Below are positions 53,355 through 62,118 of a DNA stretch of 64,000 bases, piece by piece; positions within the stretch are counted from its first letter, which is position 1; the number at the start of each line of letters is the position of its first letter. The notes under the pieces are model-generated. The model was not told where the DNA came from, did no database searches, and saw only the letters and a program-made list of their open reading frames with translations. This DNA comes from Gemmatimonadetes bacterium T265 (GTDB lineage Bacteria > Gemmatimonadota > Gemmatimonadetes > Gemmatimonadales > Gemmatimonadaceae): contig BPUI01000002.1 in NCBI GenBank assembly GCA_019973575.1, positions 496,001 through 560,000 of the forward strand, in the 5' to 3' direction. A program made the position numbers and the translations under genes.

Positions 53355-53731
53355 GTGACTACACCTGCACCCCGGACAGTCGTGCCGCGCTCCACACGAT
53401 TTGTTCCCCGCCCGTCAGCACCTGAACGGCCGACCCGTTACTACCGCCTCGAATCTCCTACCCAGACCATGGAAGATGCCGCGCTCCAGGAGCGGAGCGG
53501 CGAATTCTGGGGCCGCGCACCCCGCGACTCCTATATTCCTGCGGTGAAGGCGTACTACGCTACGGCCCGTTACCGACGGGGCGGCGCGGAATCGAGTTCA
53601 CCACAGACGTACTGCCCGACACCCGCACACCTCCGACCGACGCCCGCTGGACAGGGCCGCGACCGGGCGTCATCATCGATGGAGAGTTTGCCCGAATCGC
53701 CATCCTCGTCACGACGAATACTCAGCGCTGA
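53355..53731 (+). pseudogene. Frameshifted small gene paired with a downstream partner
   Basis: The first half reads well in one frame (from GTG 53355 or ATG 53469: RSGEFWGRAPRDSYIPAVKAYY) and the second half in another (GPLPTGRRGIEFTTDVLPD, then ARWTGPRPGVIIDGEFARI). The switch falls between 53553 and 53569; removing five bases around GCTAC would join the two. The second frame's TGA (53729-53731) shares its A with the ATG of the next gene, as expected of a coupled pair. Base composition is visibly less GC-rich than the neighbours, suggesting transfer. Function is unknown; a toxin or effector module is possible. A sequencing error cannot be excluded. Confidence 0.55.
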
Positions 53732-54114
53732 TGCCACGGACACCAGTTCTCCCTGAGTATTCGGCCTTCACACCGGTCCTACTGGAAACGTTTCGCTGGC
53801 CGGGCGGCATCGACCAGGGACTCGTCGTCCTGCACGCCGAACCCGATGAACTCGCCGCCCGGTACGGCGTCGAGTTCGCCCGCGACCTCGACGACCTGGA
53901 TTGGCACCAGGTCGCGGTGGTGCGGCTGCGCTCCGGCCGGCTCGTCAAATTCTATCGTTACGAGCGGAGTCCTCACCCGGGCACCACTGTGACGATCGAC
54001 CGCAACGATTCGCTCGACGCAGCGTGGGCCGAATTGCGAGCGGCGCTCGGCGTCGACGACTCGGCGACGAACTGGCGTTCGGAGTTCATGCGCGGCGCTG
54101 CTCCGGCACCGTAG
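53731..54114 (+). CDS. Hypothetical partner of the frameshifted gene
   Basis: 127 residues. It starts at an ATG overlapping the upstream TGA (TGATG). Soluble, acidic, with several Asp/Trp motifs (LLETFRWPGGIDQGLVVL, AARYGVEFARDLDDLDWHQV, LVKFYRYERSPHPGTTV). Size, acidity and coupling are like those of immunity or anti-effector proteins, but no family is recognised. Its reading frame is intact. Confidence 0.6.
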   Translation: MPRTPVLPEYSAFTPVLLETFRWPGGIDQGLVVLHAEPDELAARYGVEFARDLDDLDWHQVAVVRLRSGRLVKFYRYERSPHPGTTVTIDRNDSLDAAWAELRAALGVDDSATNWRSEFMRGAAPAP

Positions 54115-54169
54115 TCGGCTGTTCAGCGCCGGATCGCGCCGGCGCGGGCCCGCTTCGCCCCATCACGGG

Positions 54170-55099
54170 ATGCCACGGAACGTCGTTCGGACACAATCGC
54201 CCCCGCTCGCGCGCGCGGCGGTCGCTGAGCTGCGCGCGGCCGAGCGGCGAGTTGACGGACCGGTCTGCGTGACTTGCGACCGGCCGGCAGATACGCCCTT
54301 CTGTCCACACTGCGGCGAGCGGCGCGCGGCGGACCGCGTCTACACGCTGCGCGCGCTCACCGCCGAGCTGTCGGAGCACGTGACGGCCGCCGACGGGCGG
54401 GCCGTCCGCTCGCTGTGGACGCTGGTCCGCCGGCCGGGCGCGCTCACGAGCACGTACATGCGCGGCGTGCGCCAGCCGTATTTGACGCCACTCGGCTTAT
54501 TCCTTTTCGTGAACGCCGGGTATTTCGTCTACGTGGGCGTCACGGGGCAGAACACGTTCACCACGCCGCTGCGCGTGCACGTCGCCGCGACGCCGTACGC
54601 GCCGGCGGCCGCGCGGTTGGTGGCACGGCGGTTGGCGGAGCGGCACGTCACCTTCGAGGCGTACGCGCGCCGCTTCGATCCGACGGCGGCGGCGCAGGCG
54701 AAGTCGCTCGTCGGCGCGATGGTCCCGGGATTCGCGCTGCTCGTCGCGGCCGTGGAGCTGCGCCGCCGCCGGCCGGTGCTGCAGCACCTCACGTTCTCCC
54801 TCCACGCGATGGCGGCGCTGCTCGTCGTGCTGATGACCGTGGGACTCCTCGGCGGTCTCGCGCTCGGACTCGCCGCGCGCCGGTACGGGCTCGACCTCGG
54901 TGCGCAGCGCGACGACAACATCGTGTCGAGCGCGCTCGCGCTCGCCCTCGCCACCTGGCTGACGCTCGGGTTGCGCCACGCGTACGGCGACGGCCCGCTC
55001 CGGAGTGTGGTGAAGGGAATCGGCCTGGCGTTCGGGACCGCGTGCGTCGTCTCGGCCTACCGCGCCCTGCTCTTCTTCACGACGTTCTGGGCGACGTGA
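54170..55099 (+). CDS. DUF3667-type membrane protein with N-terminal zinc ribbon
   Basis: 309 residues. CVTCDRPADTPFCPHCGERR is a four-Cys zinc ribbon; then YTLRALTAELSEHVTAADGRAVRSLWTLVRRPGALTSTYMRG with the RPG motif of DUF3667, and four or five membrane helices (GLFLFVNAGYFVYVGV; LVGAMVPGFALLVAAV; AMAALLVVLMTVGLLGGLALG). Function unknown. Its stop overlaps the GTG of the next gene. Confidence 0.8.
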   Translation: MPRNVVRTQSPPLARAAVAELRAAERRVDGPVCVTCDRPADTPFCPHCGERRAADRVYTLRALTAELSEHVTAADGRAVRSLWTLVRRPGALTSTYMRGVRQPYLTPLGLFLFVNAGYFVYVGVTGQNTFTTPLRVHVAATPYAPAAARLVARRLAERHVTFEAYARRFDPTAAAQAKSLVGAMVPGFALLVAAVELRRRRPVLQHLTFSLHAMAALLVVLMTVGLLGGLALGLAARRYGLDLGAQRDDNIVSSALALALATWLTLGLRHAYGDGPLRSVVKGIGLAFGTACVVSAYRALLFFTTFWAT

Positions 55100-56688
55100 G
55101 GGTGCGCGGCGCGCCGTCCACCCCGCCGCCGTTCGCGGCGCTGGACGGCGCCCGCACGCTCCGGCGCGCCGACTGGCGCTGGCTCCTCCCGCGCGCGACG
55201 TTCGACCGCGTCCTGTGCCTCGACGCGGCCGACCTGGCCGCCTCCGCGCGGAGCATCGCGCGCGAGCTCGGCGCCTGCGTTGACCGGGCAACGGTCGACA
55301 ACGCGACGGCGGTCGATACGTACGACCTCGTCCTCGCCGCGCGCACCGACGCGCGCACGCTCGGCCGCGCGCGTGTCGCGCTCCGGGCGGACGGCGTGCT
55401 CTACGTCGAGGGCCGCGCCGGTCACGCGCGCGGCGTTCCGGGCGGCGTGCGCGGGCTGCGGGCGCGGCTCGCGGCGGCGGGGTTCGCCGACGTGCAACCC
55501 GTCGCCCCGTGGCCCGCCGTCGGCTCGGCCCTCGCCTGGTTCCCCGTCGACCCGCCGGCGGCGGGCGCGCGCTACCTCCTGCTCCGCCACCCGCTGCCCG
55601 CGCGGCACCCGCTGCGCCGCCTCTGGATCGCGGCGCGGCGCCGGGCGGCGCTCGCGCGGCTCGCGGCGGGGCGGCCGGGGGAGGTCGTCGCGGTCGCGCG
55701 CGCGCCCGCGGCGCCGGACCCGATCGCGCCGTGGTGGGCGGCCGCCGTGCCTAACGCGCGCCCCGGCGACTGGGTCGTCCTCACGCCCGGGCGCGTCGAC
55801 GAGTCGCGCGTCGTCGGCATGCTCATCCTGCCGCGCGGGCGCCGGCCCGCGGCGGTCGTCAAGCTCGGCCGCACGCCGGACGCGCGCCGCCGCATGGCGC
55901 GCGGCGCCGACGTGCTCGACGTCCTGCGCGCGGCGGGGTTCACCGCGGACCGCCGCGCCCCCGCTCCGCTCGGGCGCCTGCGGGACGCGGACGGCGAGCT
56001 GGTCGCGGCGGCCGAGGTCGCGCTCCCCGGCCGCTGGCTCGACACCGCGCTGCGGGCGCGCACCCTCGTCGCCTACACCGAGGCCGCGACGGACTGGCTC
56101 ATCGCGCTCGCGCTCGCGACCCGCGGGCCGGCGCGCGACGACACCTGGGCGCGGTCGTTCGCGCCGGTGTTCCGGCGCTTCGCGCGCGCGTGCGGCGCGG
56201 TCGTCGACCGGGTGCTGCTCGACGAGGCCGCGGCGCTCCTGGCCTCGGTGCCGCCGACGCCGACGGTCCTCGCGCACGGGGACTTCCGGCCCTGGAACGT
56301 CTACGTCGGGCCGGGCCGGCGGCTCGCCGCGTTCGACTGGGACGGCGGCCGCGCGGACGGCCTCCCGCTCCTCGACCTCCTGCACGGCCACGCCGCGCTC
56401 GGCTTCACGCTCGACCGCGCGTTAGGCACGGGACGGTTCGCCGCGTCCCGGCGCCGGCGCGACGCGGGCGCGCCGGGCCGGGCGCGGCGCGACGGGGCGG
56501 CCCGGTACGCGCGGGCGGTCGGCGTCTCGGACCACGCCGCGCGCGCCGTCCGCGCCTTCGCCTGGATGGACCTCTCGGCCGACGAGGCCGACACCGCCCG
56601 CGAGGCGGGGCGCCCGGTCACGCGGGCGGACCTGCCGCGCACGTACCTCGGGCTCTGGGAGGACGAGGCGCGCGCGGCCCTCGCCTAA
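55096..56688 (+). CDS. Fusion of a degenerate methyltransferase-like domain and an APH-type kinase
   Basis: 530 residues from GTG 55096 (GTGA overlap with the DUF3667 gene). Residues about 30-160 resemble a Rossmann methyltransferase (FDRVLCLDAADLAASARSIA ... TYDLVLAAR ... VLYVEGRAGHARG) but without a clear SAM loop. From about 200 there is an aminoglycoside-phosphotransferase-like kinase: VVKLGRTPDARRR (ATP Lys), then LAHGDFRPWNVYVG (catalytic HGDxxxxN) and LAAFDWDGGRADG (metal DxD). It may phosphorylate a small molecule or sugar nucleotide. The two-domain order is also seen in some polysaccharide-cluster proteins. Confidence 0.7.
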   Translation: MRVRGAPSTPPPFAALDGARTLRRADWRWLLPRATFDRVLCLDAADLAASARSIARELGACVDRATVDNATAVDTYDLVLAARTDARTLGRARVALRADGVLYVEGRAGHARGVPGGVRGLRARLAAAGFADVQPVAPWPAVGSALAWFPVDPPAAGARYLLLRHPLPARHPLRRLWIAARRRAALARLAAGRPGEVVAVARAPAAPDPIAPWWAAAVPNARPGDWVVLTPGRVDESRVVGMLILPRGRRPAAVVKLGRTPDARRRMARGADVLDVLRAAGFTADRRAPAPLGRLRDADGELVAAAEVALPGRWLDTALRARTLVAYTEAATDWLIALALATRGPARDDTWARSFAPVFRRFARACGAVVDRVLLDEAAALLASVPPTPTVLAHGDFRPWNVYVGPGRRLAAFDWDGGRADGLPLLDLLHGHAALGFTLDRALGTGRFAASRRRRDAGAPGRARRDGAARYARAVGVSDHAARAVRAFAWMDLSADEADTAREAGRPVTRADLPRTYLGLWEDEARAALA

Positions 56689-56756
56689 AGCAGTGCGTAA
56701 TTGGGCGTGGCGCGACCCGCGAGGTGCCGGACCGTCCGCCGATCGTTAGACGGCCC

Positions 56757-57389
56757 TCACTGACGCACGTAGCGCACGTGGGTGGCGGCCGAACCGTCGA
56801 GCACCCTGTCGACGCGAAACCGCGGTCCGGGCTCGCGGAGGTTCTCGAAGAGACGCCGCCCGCCGCCGAACAACACGGGTGCCAGGGCGATCTCCAGCTC
56901 GTCGACGACACCCAGGTTCAGGTACTGTTGGATCACGTCCGCTCCACCCGCGATACGAATGTCACGACCGCCCGCGGATTCTCGCGCCAACTCGAGGGCG
57001 CGCTCCGGCCCGTCGTTGACGAAGTAAAAGGTCGTCCCACCGGGGCGCACCCAGGGTTCGCGTTGTTCGTGGGTCAGCACGTAGACCGGCGTGTGAAACG
57101 GCGCCTCTTCTGGCCAGGCGACCTCGCCCTGGTCGAACATGCGCTTGCCCATGACGTTGGCACCGATGCGCTCCGTGGTGCCGCGCACCAGGTCGTTGAC
57201 CGGGCCGGTCTCGCCCCCTGGTCCGAGCTTGAGGACGTTCTCGCGGAAGTACTGTTGCTTGAAGATCCAGGCCATCATCGCCCCCCACTTCGCGCCCCAA
57301 TTCTTGTACTCAGGCTTGCCCATGGTCATGCCCTCCGGTGCCATGTAGCCGTCGAGGCTCAGCCCGATGTTGACGAATACCGTGCTCAT
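56757..57389 (-). CDS. Dihydrofolate-reductase-like protein (RibD C-terminal domain)
   Basis: 210 residues from ATG 57387-57389, with AGGAG four bases upstream. It begins VFVNIGLSLDGYMAPEG and contains RIGANVMGKRMFDQGEVAW, IAGGADVIQQYLNLGVVDELEIALAPVLFGGGRRLFENL: the NADPH-binding and conserved Gly-rich features of the RibD_C/YyaP family. It reduces an unknown pterin-, flavin- or nitro-compound. Upstream, 57390-57609 holds a GCCTAAC copy (57418) and no gene. Confidence 0.9.
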   Translation of the reverse strand: MSTVFVNIGLSLDGYMAPEGMTMGKPEYKNWGAKWGAMMAWIFKQQYFRENVLKLGPGGETGPVNDLVRGTTERIGANVMGKRMFDQGEVAWPEEAPFHTPVYVLTHEQREPWVRPGGTTFYFVNDGPERALELARESAGGRDIRIAGGADVIQQYLNLGVVDELEIALAPVLFGGGRRLFENLREPGPRFRVDRVLDGSAATHVRYVRQ

Positions 57390-57609
57390 GATGCTCCTCT
57401 CGCATGTTCGGATGTCGGCCTAACGCCCCAGTTCCGCTGCGGGCCGTGAGAACGCGTCGGCCGCGACGGGAGCGGCGGTCGGTGAAGGCGCGTCACGCAC
57501 CCACGGTACGCGCGCGGCGGCGTCGAGGCGCACGCGGCGGACGTATCCGACATGTCCGGACGTAGTGGGGAGAGAGTGGCGTGCGCAGCCGCGAGGACGA
57601 TGGCCGCCG

Positions 57610-58716
57610 TCAGAACAGCGTCGCCTGCCCGTCCGCCGTGCCCGGCGGCGTGTACCCGAAGTGCCGGTACGCCTGCCCGGTCGCCACGCGTCCGCGCGGC
57701 GTGCGCTGCAGGAACCCGTGCTGCACGAGGAACGGCTCGTACACCTCCTCGATCGTCCCCGCGTCCTCCCCCACCGCGGCCGCGATCGTCGAGATCCCGA
57801 CCGGGCCGCCGTCGAACTTCTCGATGATCGCCTTCAGCACCCGCGCGTCCATGTCGTCGAGCCCGAACTCGTCGACGTCGAGGCGCTTGAGCGCGAGGTC
57901 CGCCACTTCGCGCGTGATGCGGCCCTCGGCCTCGACCTCGGCGTAGTCGCGCACGCGGCGCAGCAACCGGTTCGCGATGCGCGGGGTGCCGCGCGAGCGG
58001 CGTGCGATCTCGTGCGCGCCGCCCTGCTCGCACTCCACCTTGAGCACGTCGGCCGTCCGCTGCACGATCAGCTCGAGCGCGTCCTCGGGGTAGTAGTTGA
58101 GCCGCTCGACGACGCCGAAGCGCGCGCGCATCGGCGAGGTGAGCATCCCGAAGCGCGTCGTCGCGCCGACGAGCGTGAAGCGCTCGATCGGCATCGTGAT
58201 CGTCTGCGCCTTGGGCCCGTCGCTCAGGCGGATGTCGATCTTGTAGTCCTCCATCGCCGGGTAGAGGAACTCCTCGACGACGGGGCGGAGGCGGTGGATC
58301 TCGTCGATGAACAGCACGTCGCCGCGGCGCATGTTCGTCAGCCGCCCGACGAGGTCGCCCGGCTTCTCGATCGCGGGCCCGCTCGTCGTGTGGATGTTCA
58401 CGCCGAGCTCGCGCGCGATGAGCTCCGCGAGCGTCGTCTTGCCGAGCCCGGGCGGGCCGTGGAAGAGCGCGTGGTCGAGCGGCTCGCCGCGGCCGAGCGC
58501 GGCGGCGATCGCGATGCGGAGGTTGTCCTTGACCTTCTGCTGGCCGATGAACTCGGCGAGCCGCTGCGGTCTCAGCGACAACTCGACGACGCTCTCTTCC
58601 GAGAGCGCCTCGGGCGTGGTGATTTCGGCGCGCGGCGCCGTCACGGGTGTGAGGCTGGGCTCGACCGCGGGCGACTTGCGGGTGCGGCGGCGGGGGGGCG
58701 TCTCAGACATCGTCAT
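57610..58716 (-). CDS. ruvB: Holliday junction branch-migration helicase RuvB
   Basis: 368 residues; ATG 58716 or ATG 58710. AAA+ motifs: [18 protein letters not shown] (Walker A), [11 protein letters not shown] (Walker B), [21 protein letters not shown] (sensor) and the C-terminal winged helix ([23 protein letters not shown]). It drives branch migration with RuvA. A TATATT (58750-58755) is a possible -10 about 35 bases before the start. It is separated from ruvC-ruvA by 2.3 kb of unrelated genes. Confidence 0.97.
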   Translation of the reverse strand: MTMSETPPRRRTRKSPAVEPSLTPVTAPRAEITTPEALSEESVVELSLRPQRLAEFIGQQKVKDNLRIAIAAALGRGEPLDHALFHGPPGLGKTTLAELIARELGVNIHTTSGPAIEKPGDLVGRLTNMRRGDVLFIDEIHRLRPVVEEFLYPAMEDYKIDIRLSDGPKAQTITMPIERFTLVGATTRFGMLTSPMRARFGVVERLNYYPEDALELIVQRTADVLKVECEQGGAHEIARRSRGTPRIANRLLRRVRDYAEVEAEGRITREVADLALKRLDVDEFGLDDMDARVLKAIIEKFDGGPVGISTIAAAVGEDAGTIEEVYEPFLVQHGFLQRTPRGRVATGQAYRHFGYTPPGTADGQATLF

Positions 58717-58790
58717 GCGGGGTCGTCCGGCCGGTTGGGGTCAGGACGAAATATACCCAAACAGACGCCGAACACCCCGCGCCGAGCGTG

Positions 58791-59040
58791 CTACACGATC
58801 GACGGCGACCATTCCCCGCGTTCGGCCGCGACCGCTTCGAGCTCCGGGAGTGCCCAATGGTCCTTCGGGCGATTCGCGAAACGTTTCGCTTGAACGATGG
58901 CTTCAATACGCAGCGTGGGAACTACGACGCCGAACGTCGGTGACGATCGCGGACCCCTGAATCGACGCCGCGAAACCACCCACGACCACGATCCGTGCTG
59001 CGCGCGTCACGAGCGTCTGCACCATCGAAATCAGCGTCAT
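58791..59040 (-). pseudogene. Internally deleted nucleotidyltransferase-like gene
   Basis: The 5' part (from ATG 59038-59040) reads ARIVVVGGFAASIQGSAIVTD, the nucleotide-binding opening of a DUF1814/MNT-like nucleotidyltransferase. In the next frame the 3' part reads PTLRIEAIVQAKRFANRPKDHWALPELEAV, the C-terminus of the same family. The middle (about 90 residues, with the catalytic Asp pair) is missing and the frame is shifted at about 58935. Only about 80 residues remain, so it is a relic. It overlaps an intact small gene by ATGA. Confidence 0.7.
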
Positions 59041-59249
59041 GACGTCGCCGGTTCGGAACCCGCGACCGCATGCAGCCGTTGCCGTGCCTGCCGCATCGCG
59101 CGGACGAACTCGGCGGCCCCGCTTGCCAGGCGCATGCGCTCCTCCGGCGTCCGACGCAGCTTTGACCTGATCAGCGACAGATCGACGCCGAACGCCTCGG
59201 CATCGGCCAGTACCTGCTCCGGCGTCCGAAGGTCGCGGGGATCGGTCAT
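59037..59249 (-). CDS. Small helical protein, partner of the deleted nucleotidyltransferase
   Basis: 70 residues from ATG 59247-59249. Charged and helical: TPEQVLADAEAFGVDLSLIR, KLRRTPEERMRLASGAAEFVRAMRQAR. Proteins of this kind are often found immediately upstream of nucleotidyltransferase-like genes, in a possible toxin-antitoxin or modifier pair, and its TGA overlaps the ATG of the relic. The gene itself is intact. Confidence 0.72.
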   Translation of the reverse strand: MTDPRDLRTPEQVLADAEAFGVDLSLIRSKLRRTPEERMRLASGAAEFVRAMRQARQRLHAVAGSEPATS

Positions 59250-59292
59250 TATTGAACAATGCGCTTGGCTCGGCGCGCCGGCAACGTGGCGC

Positions 59293-60558
59293 CTACGCCC
59301 GCCCCGCCACCGCCAGCCCCGCGAGCCGCTCCGCCGCCGCCTCGAGCGTCTCGCGCCGCTTGCAGAACGCGAAGCGCACCATGCGCGCCTGCTCCCCCGC
59401 GGGCAGGAAGCTCGACACCGGCACCGTCGCGACGCCGACCTCGCGCGCGAGCCAGTGCGCGAAGGTGCGGTCGTCGTCGGCCGAGTGCGCGTCGTAGCCG
59501 GCGAGCACGTAGTACGCCCCCTCGGGCGGCGCGAGTGTGAACCCCGCCTCGGCCAGCGCGCCGCAGAGCAGGTCGCGCCGCGCGCGGTAGTCGGCCGCGA
59601 GGCGGTTGTAGTACTCCGCGTCGAAGGCGAGCCCCACTGCGCCCGCCGCCTGCAGCGGCGCCGGCGCGCCGACGGTGAGGAAGTCGTGCACCTTGCGGAT
59701 CGCGTTCGTCGCCGCGGCCGGCGCGATCGCGTAGCCGAGCCGCCAGCCGGTGCAGCTGAACGTCTTCGACAGCCCCGAGATCGTCACCGTGCGCTCGCGC
59801 ATCCCCGGCCACGTCGCGACCGGGTGGTGGTGCCCCGCGTAGACGATGTGCTCGTAGATCTCGTCGGTGAACACCCACGGCACGTCGTACCGCCGGACGA
59901 GCCGCACGACGAGGTCGACCTCCGCGCGCGTGAACACCTTCCCCGTCGGGTTGTGCGGCGTGTTGAGCACGAGCGCCTTCGGCCGCCGCGCGAGCGCGGC
60001 CTCAAGGCGCGCCTCGTCCAGCCGCCACGCGCCGCCCGCCGCACCGCCGGGCGCGCCGTCTGCGTTAGGCGGCAGTAGCGGCACGTACACCGGCCGCGCC
60101 CCGGCGAGGATCGCGTCGGGGCCGTAGTTCTCGTAGTACGGCGTGAGCACGACGACCTCGTCGCCGGGGTCGACGAGCGCGAGGAACGCCGACGCCATCG
60201 CCTCCGTCGCGCCGCAGGTGACCGTGACCTCGCGGTCGGGGTCGACCTCCAGCTCGTACCACCGGCGGTACTTCTCCGCGACCGCGAGCCGCAGCGCGGG
60301 CGACCCCCACGTCACCGCGTACTGGTTGACGTCGCCGTGGATCGCCGCGCACGCGGCGTCCTTCATCGGCGCCGGCATCGGGAAGTCGGGGAAGCCCTGC
60401 GCGAGGTTGATCGCGCCGTGCTGCTGCGCGACGCGGGTCATCTCGCGGATGACGCTCTCGGTGAAGGTCGAGGCGCGGAGTGAGGTCACGGCGTAGGAGA
60501 TAAAGGGGCGAGAATCGACGGCGGGAAGCGAGTCCGCGGACACCGTGCCGTCAAGCAC
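59293..60558 (-). CDS. Class I/II pyridoxal-phosphate aminotransferase
   Basis: 421 residues from GTG 60556-60558, or a GTG 15 bases further in. It contains INLAQGFPDFPMPAPMKDAA, YYENYGPDAILAG, the NTPHNPTGKVFTRAE Asn, the FTDEIYEHIVY Asp, and PLP Lys in TVTISGLSKTFSCTGWRLGY. It resembles kynurenine/methionine-type aminotransferases (KAT, YbdL). The amino donor is not known. Together with the DUF1801 gene it separates ruvA from ruvB. Confidence 0.92.
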   Translation of the reverse strand: MLDGTVSADSLPAVDSRPFISYAVTSLRASTFTESVIREMTRVAQQHGAINLAQGFPDFPMPAPMKDAACAAIHGDVNQYAVTWGSPALRLAVAEKYRRWYELEVDPDREVTVTCGATEAMASAFLALVDPGDEVVVLTPYYENYGPDAILAGARPVYVPLLPPNADGAPGGAAGGAWRLDEARLEAALARRPKALVLNTPHNPTGKVFTRAEVDLVVRLVRRYDVPWVFTDEIYEHIVYAGHHHPVATWPGMRERTVTISGLSKTFSCTGWRLGYAIAPAAATNAIRKVHDFLTVGAPAPLQAAGAVGLAFDAEYYNRLAADYRARRDLLCGALAEAGFTLAPPEGAYYVLAGYDAHSADDDRTFAHWLAREVGVATVPVSSFLPAGEQARMVRFAFCKRRETLEAAAERLAGLAVAGRA

Positions 60559-60970
60559 GCCGCCCCGGTCGTTGCGGCGTTGCCGACGCGTTCAGCGCGA
60601 CGGCCTCGCGGACGAGCGCTTGGAACGCCGGCGCGTCGAGCCGGTCGCCTTCGCGCAGGTCGATGGCGCGTCGGGCGTTGCCGTCGAGGCTGGCGTTGAA
60701 CAGCCGCGCGGGGTCCTGTAGCCGCGCGCCCTTGGCAAAGGTGAGCTTGACGACGCTCTTGTAGGTCTCGCCCGTGCAGATCAGTCCGTCGCGCGCCCAG
60801 ACGGGCACGCCGCGCCACTTCCACTCCTCGACGACGTCGGGGTCGGCCTGCTTGATGAGTCGGCGGACCGTTGCGAGCATCGCTCCGCGCCAGTCGCCCA
60901 GCTCTTCGATCCTCGCGTCGATGCGTTGGGCGGGTGACTCGCGCCCGTCCGAGTTGTTCGTCGCTGTCAT
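60551..60970 (-). CDS. DUF1801 (YdhG-like) protein
   Basis: 139 residues: RIEELGDWRGAMLATVRRLIKQADPDVVEEWKWRGVPVWARDGLICTGETYKSVVKLTFAKGARL is the YdhG/DUF1801 core (shown in part, motif EEWKW and WARDG). The fold is SRPBCC-like; function unknown. It overlaps the aminotransferase start by eight bases. Confidence 0.85.
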   Translation of the reverse strand: MTATNNSDGRESPAQRIDARIEELGDWRGAMLATVRRLIKQADPDVVEEWKWRGVPVWARDGLICTGETYKSVVKLTFAKGARLQDPARLFNASLDGNARRAIDLREGDRLDAPAFQALVREAVALNASATPQRPGRRA

Positions 60971-60990
60971 CGCGTACCCCGCGCCGTCGC

Positions 60991-61605
60991 CTACCGCCCG
61001 CCGAGCTTCGCAAGCGCCGCGCGGATGAGCTCCGTCGCGCTCATCTTCCCGCCGCCGTCGTCGATCGCCGTCTTCACCCCGCGCTCCGCGTCCGCCGTCG
61101 TGTAGCCGAGCGAGACGAGCGCGCGGATCGCGTCGTCGGCCGCGCCCCCGCCCGCCCCGCCGGCCGGGCGCGCGCCGGGCGCCCCCGCGTCGACCTGCAC
61201 GTCGTCCAGCTTGTCCGCGAGGTCGAGGACGATCTGCTCGGCCTTCTTCTTCCCCACGCGCGGCACGCCCTGCAGCGTCGCCACGTCGCGCTCGCGGATC
61301 GCGCGCGACAGCCGCTCGGCCGTGAGGGCGGAGAGCATGCCTAACGCGAGCGCCGGCCCGACGCCCTTGGCGGTCATCACGCGCTGGAACACCCGCCGCT
61401 CGAACGCCGTCGAGAAGCCGAACAGCTGCCAGCCGTCCTCCCGGACGACGAGGTGCGTGTGCAGCGCCGCGTCGTCGCCGAGCTTGGGGAGCGTCTCGTA
61501 GACCGAGAGCGGGATGAGCAGCTCGTAGCCGACGCCGCCCTTCGTGAGGATCTCGACGCGGTCGAGCTCCTTCGCGACCACGCGCCCCGCGACGTGCGCG
61601 ATCAC
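60991..61605 (-). CDS. ruvA: Holliday junction-binding protein RuvA
   Basis: 204 residues from a GTG at 61603-61605 (GTGA overlap with ruvC). Domain I begins AHVAGRVVAKELDRVEILTKGGVGYELLIP; the helix-hairpin-helix motifs VMTAKGVGPALALGML and LQGVPRVGKKKAEQIVLDLADKL follow; the C-terminal domain III (DAIRALVSLGYTTADAERGVK) binds RuvB. A Gly/Ala linker joins them. Confidence 0.97.
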   Translation of the reverse strand: MIAHVAGRVVAKELDRVEILTKGGVGYELLIPLSVYETLPKLGDDAALHTHLVVREDGWQLFGFSTAFERRVFQRVMTAKGVGPALALGMLSALTAERLSRAIRERDVATLQGVPRVGKKKAEQIVLDLADKLDDVQVDAGAPGARPAGGAGGGAADDAIRALVSLGYTTADAERGVKTAIDDGGGKMSATELIRAALAKLGGR

Positions 61606-62114
61606 CGGAGCGCCCCCACGCCCGCCGCCGACAACGACGGGAGCTGCGGCGCCATGCAGTAGGTGAGTGCGGCCGCGACCCCGTCCGCGGCGTCGGACGG
61701 GGTCGGGACGGACTTGAGTCGTAACAGCCGCGTCAACATGAACTGCACCTGCTCCTTGGTGGCCGCGCCGGTACCGACGACGGCCTTCTTGATTTCGGCG
61801 GGCGGGAACTCGTGCACGTTGAGCCCCGCCAACTCGCCCGCGAGGAGGATGACCCCGCGCGCGTGGCCGAGTGTGACGGTGGTGCGCACGTTCTTGGCGT
61901 AGAACACGCTCTCGACGGCCATCGTGTCCGGGCGGTGGCGGGCGATGAGCTCGGTGACCCCTTCGTACACCTCGCGCAGCCGCGCCGGCAGCGGGTCGCG
62001 CGCCCGCGTGCGCACCACGCCGCACTCGACGAGGCGCGCGAGCCCGCGCCGGTCGCGCGCGACGACGCCGTAGCCCGTCGCGGCCGTCCCGGGGTCGATG
62101 CCGAGGACGAGCAC
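61602..62114 (-). CDS. ruvC: Holliday junction resolvase RuvC
   Basis: 170 residues from GTG 62112-62114. The four catalytic acids are visible: Asp in LVLGIDPGTAATGYG, Glu in MAVESVFYAKN, and two Asp in SDAADGVAAALTY. It cuts Holliday junctions. It follows yebC with a four-base gap. Confidence 0.97.
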   Translation of the reverse strand: MLVLGIDPGTAATGYGVVARDRRGLARLVECGVVRTRARDPLPARLREVYEGVTELIARHRPDTMAVESVFYAKNVRTTVTLGHARGVILLAGELAGLNVHEFPPAEIKKAVVGTGAATKEQVQFMLTRLLRLKSVPTPSDAADGVAAALTYCMAPQLPSLSAAGVGALR

Positions 62115-62118
62115 GCGG

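Noticed and set aside
57390-57609. Possible gene upstream of the dihydrofolate-reductase-like protein
   Set aside because: The minus-strand frame through it (to 58033) is a shadow of ruvB and has no ribosome-binding site or motif.
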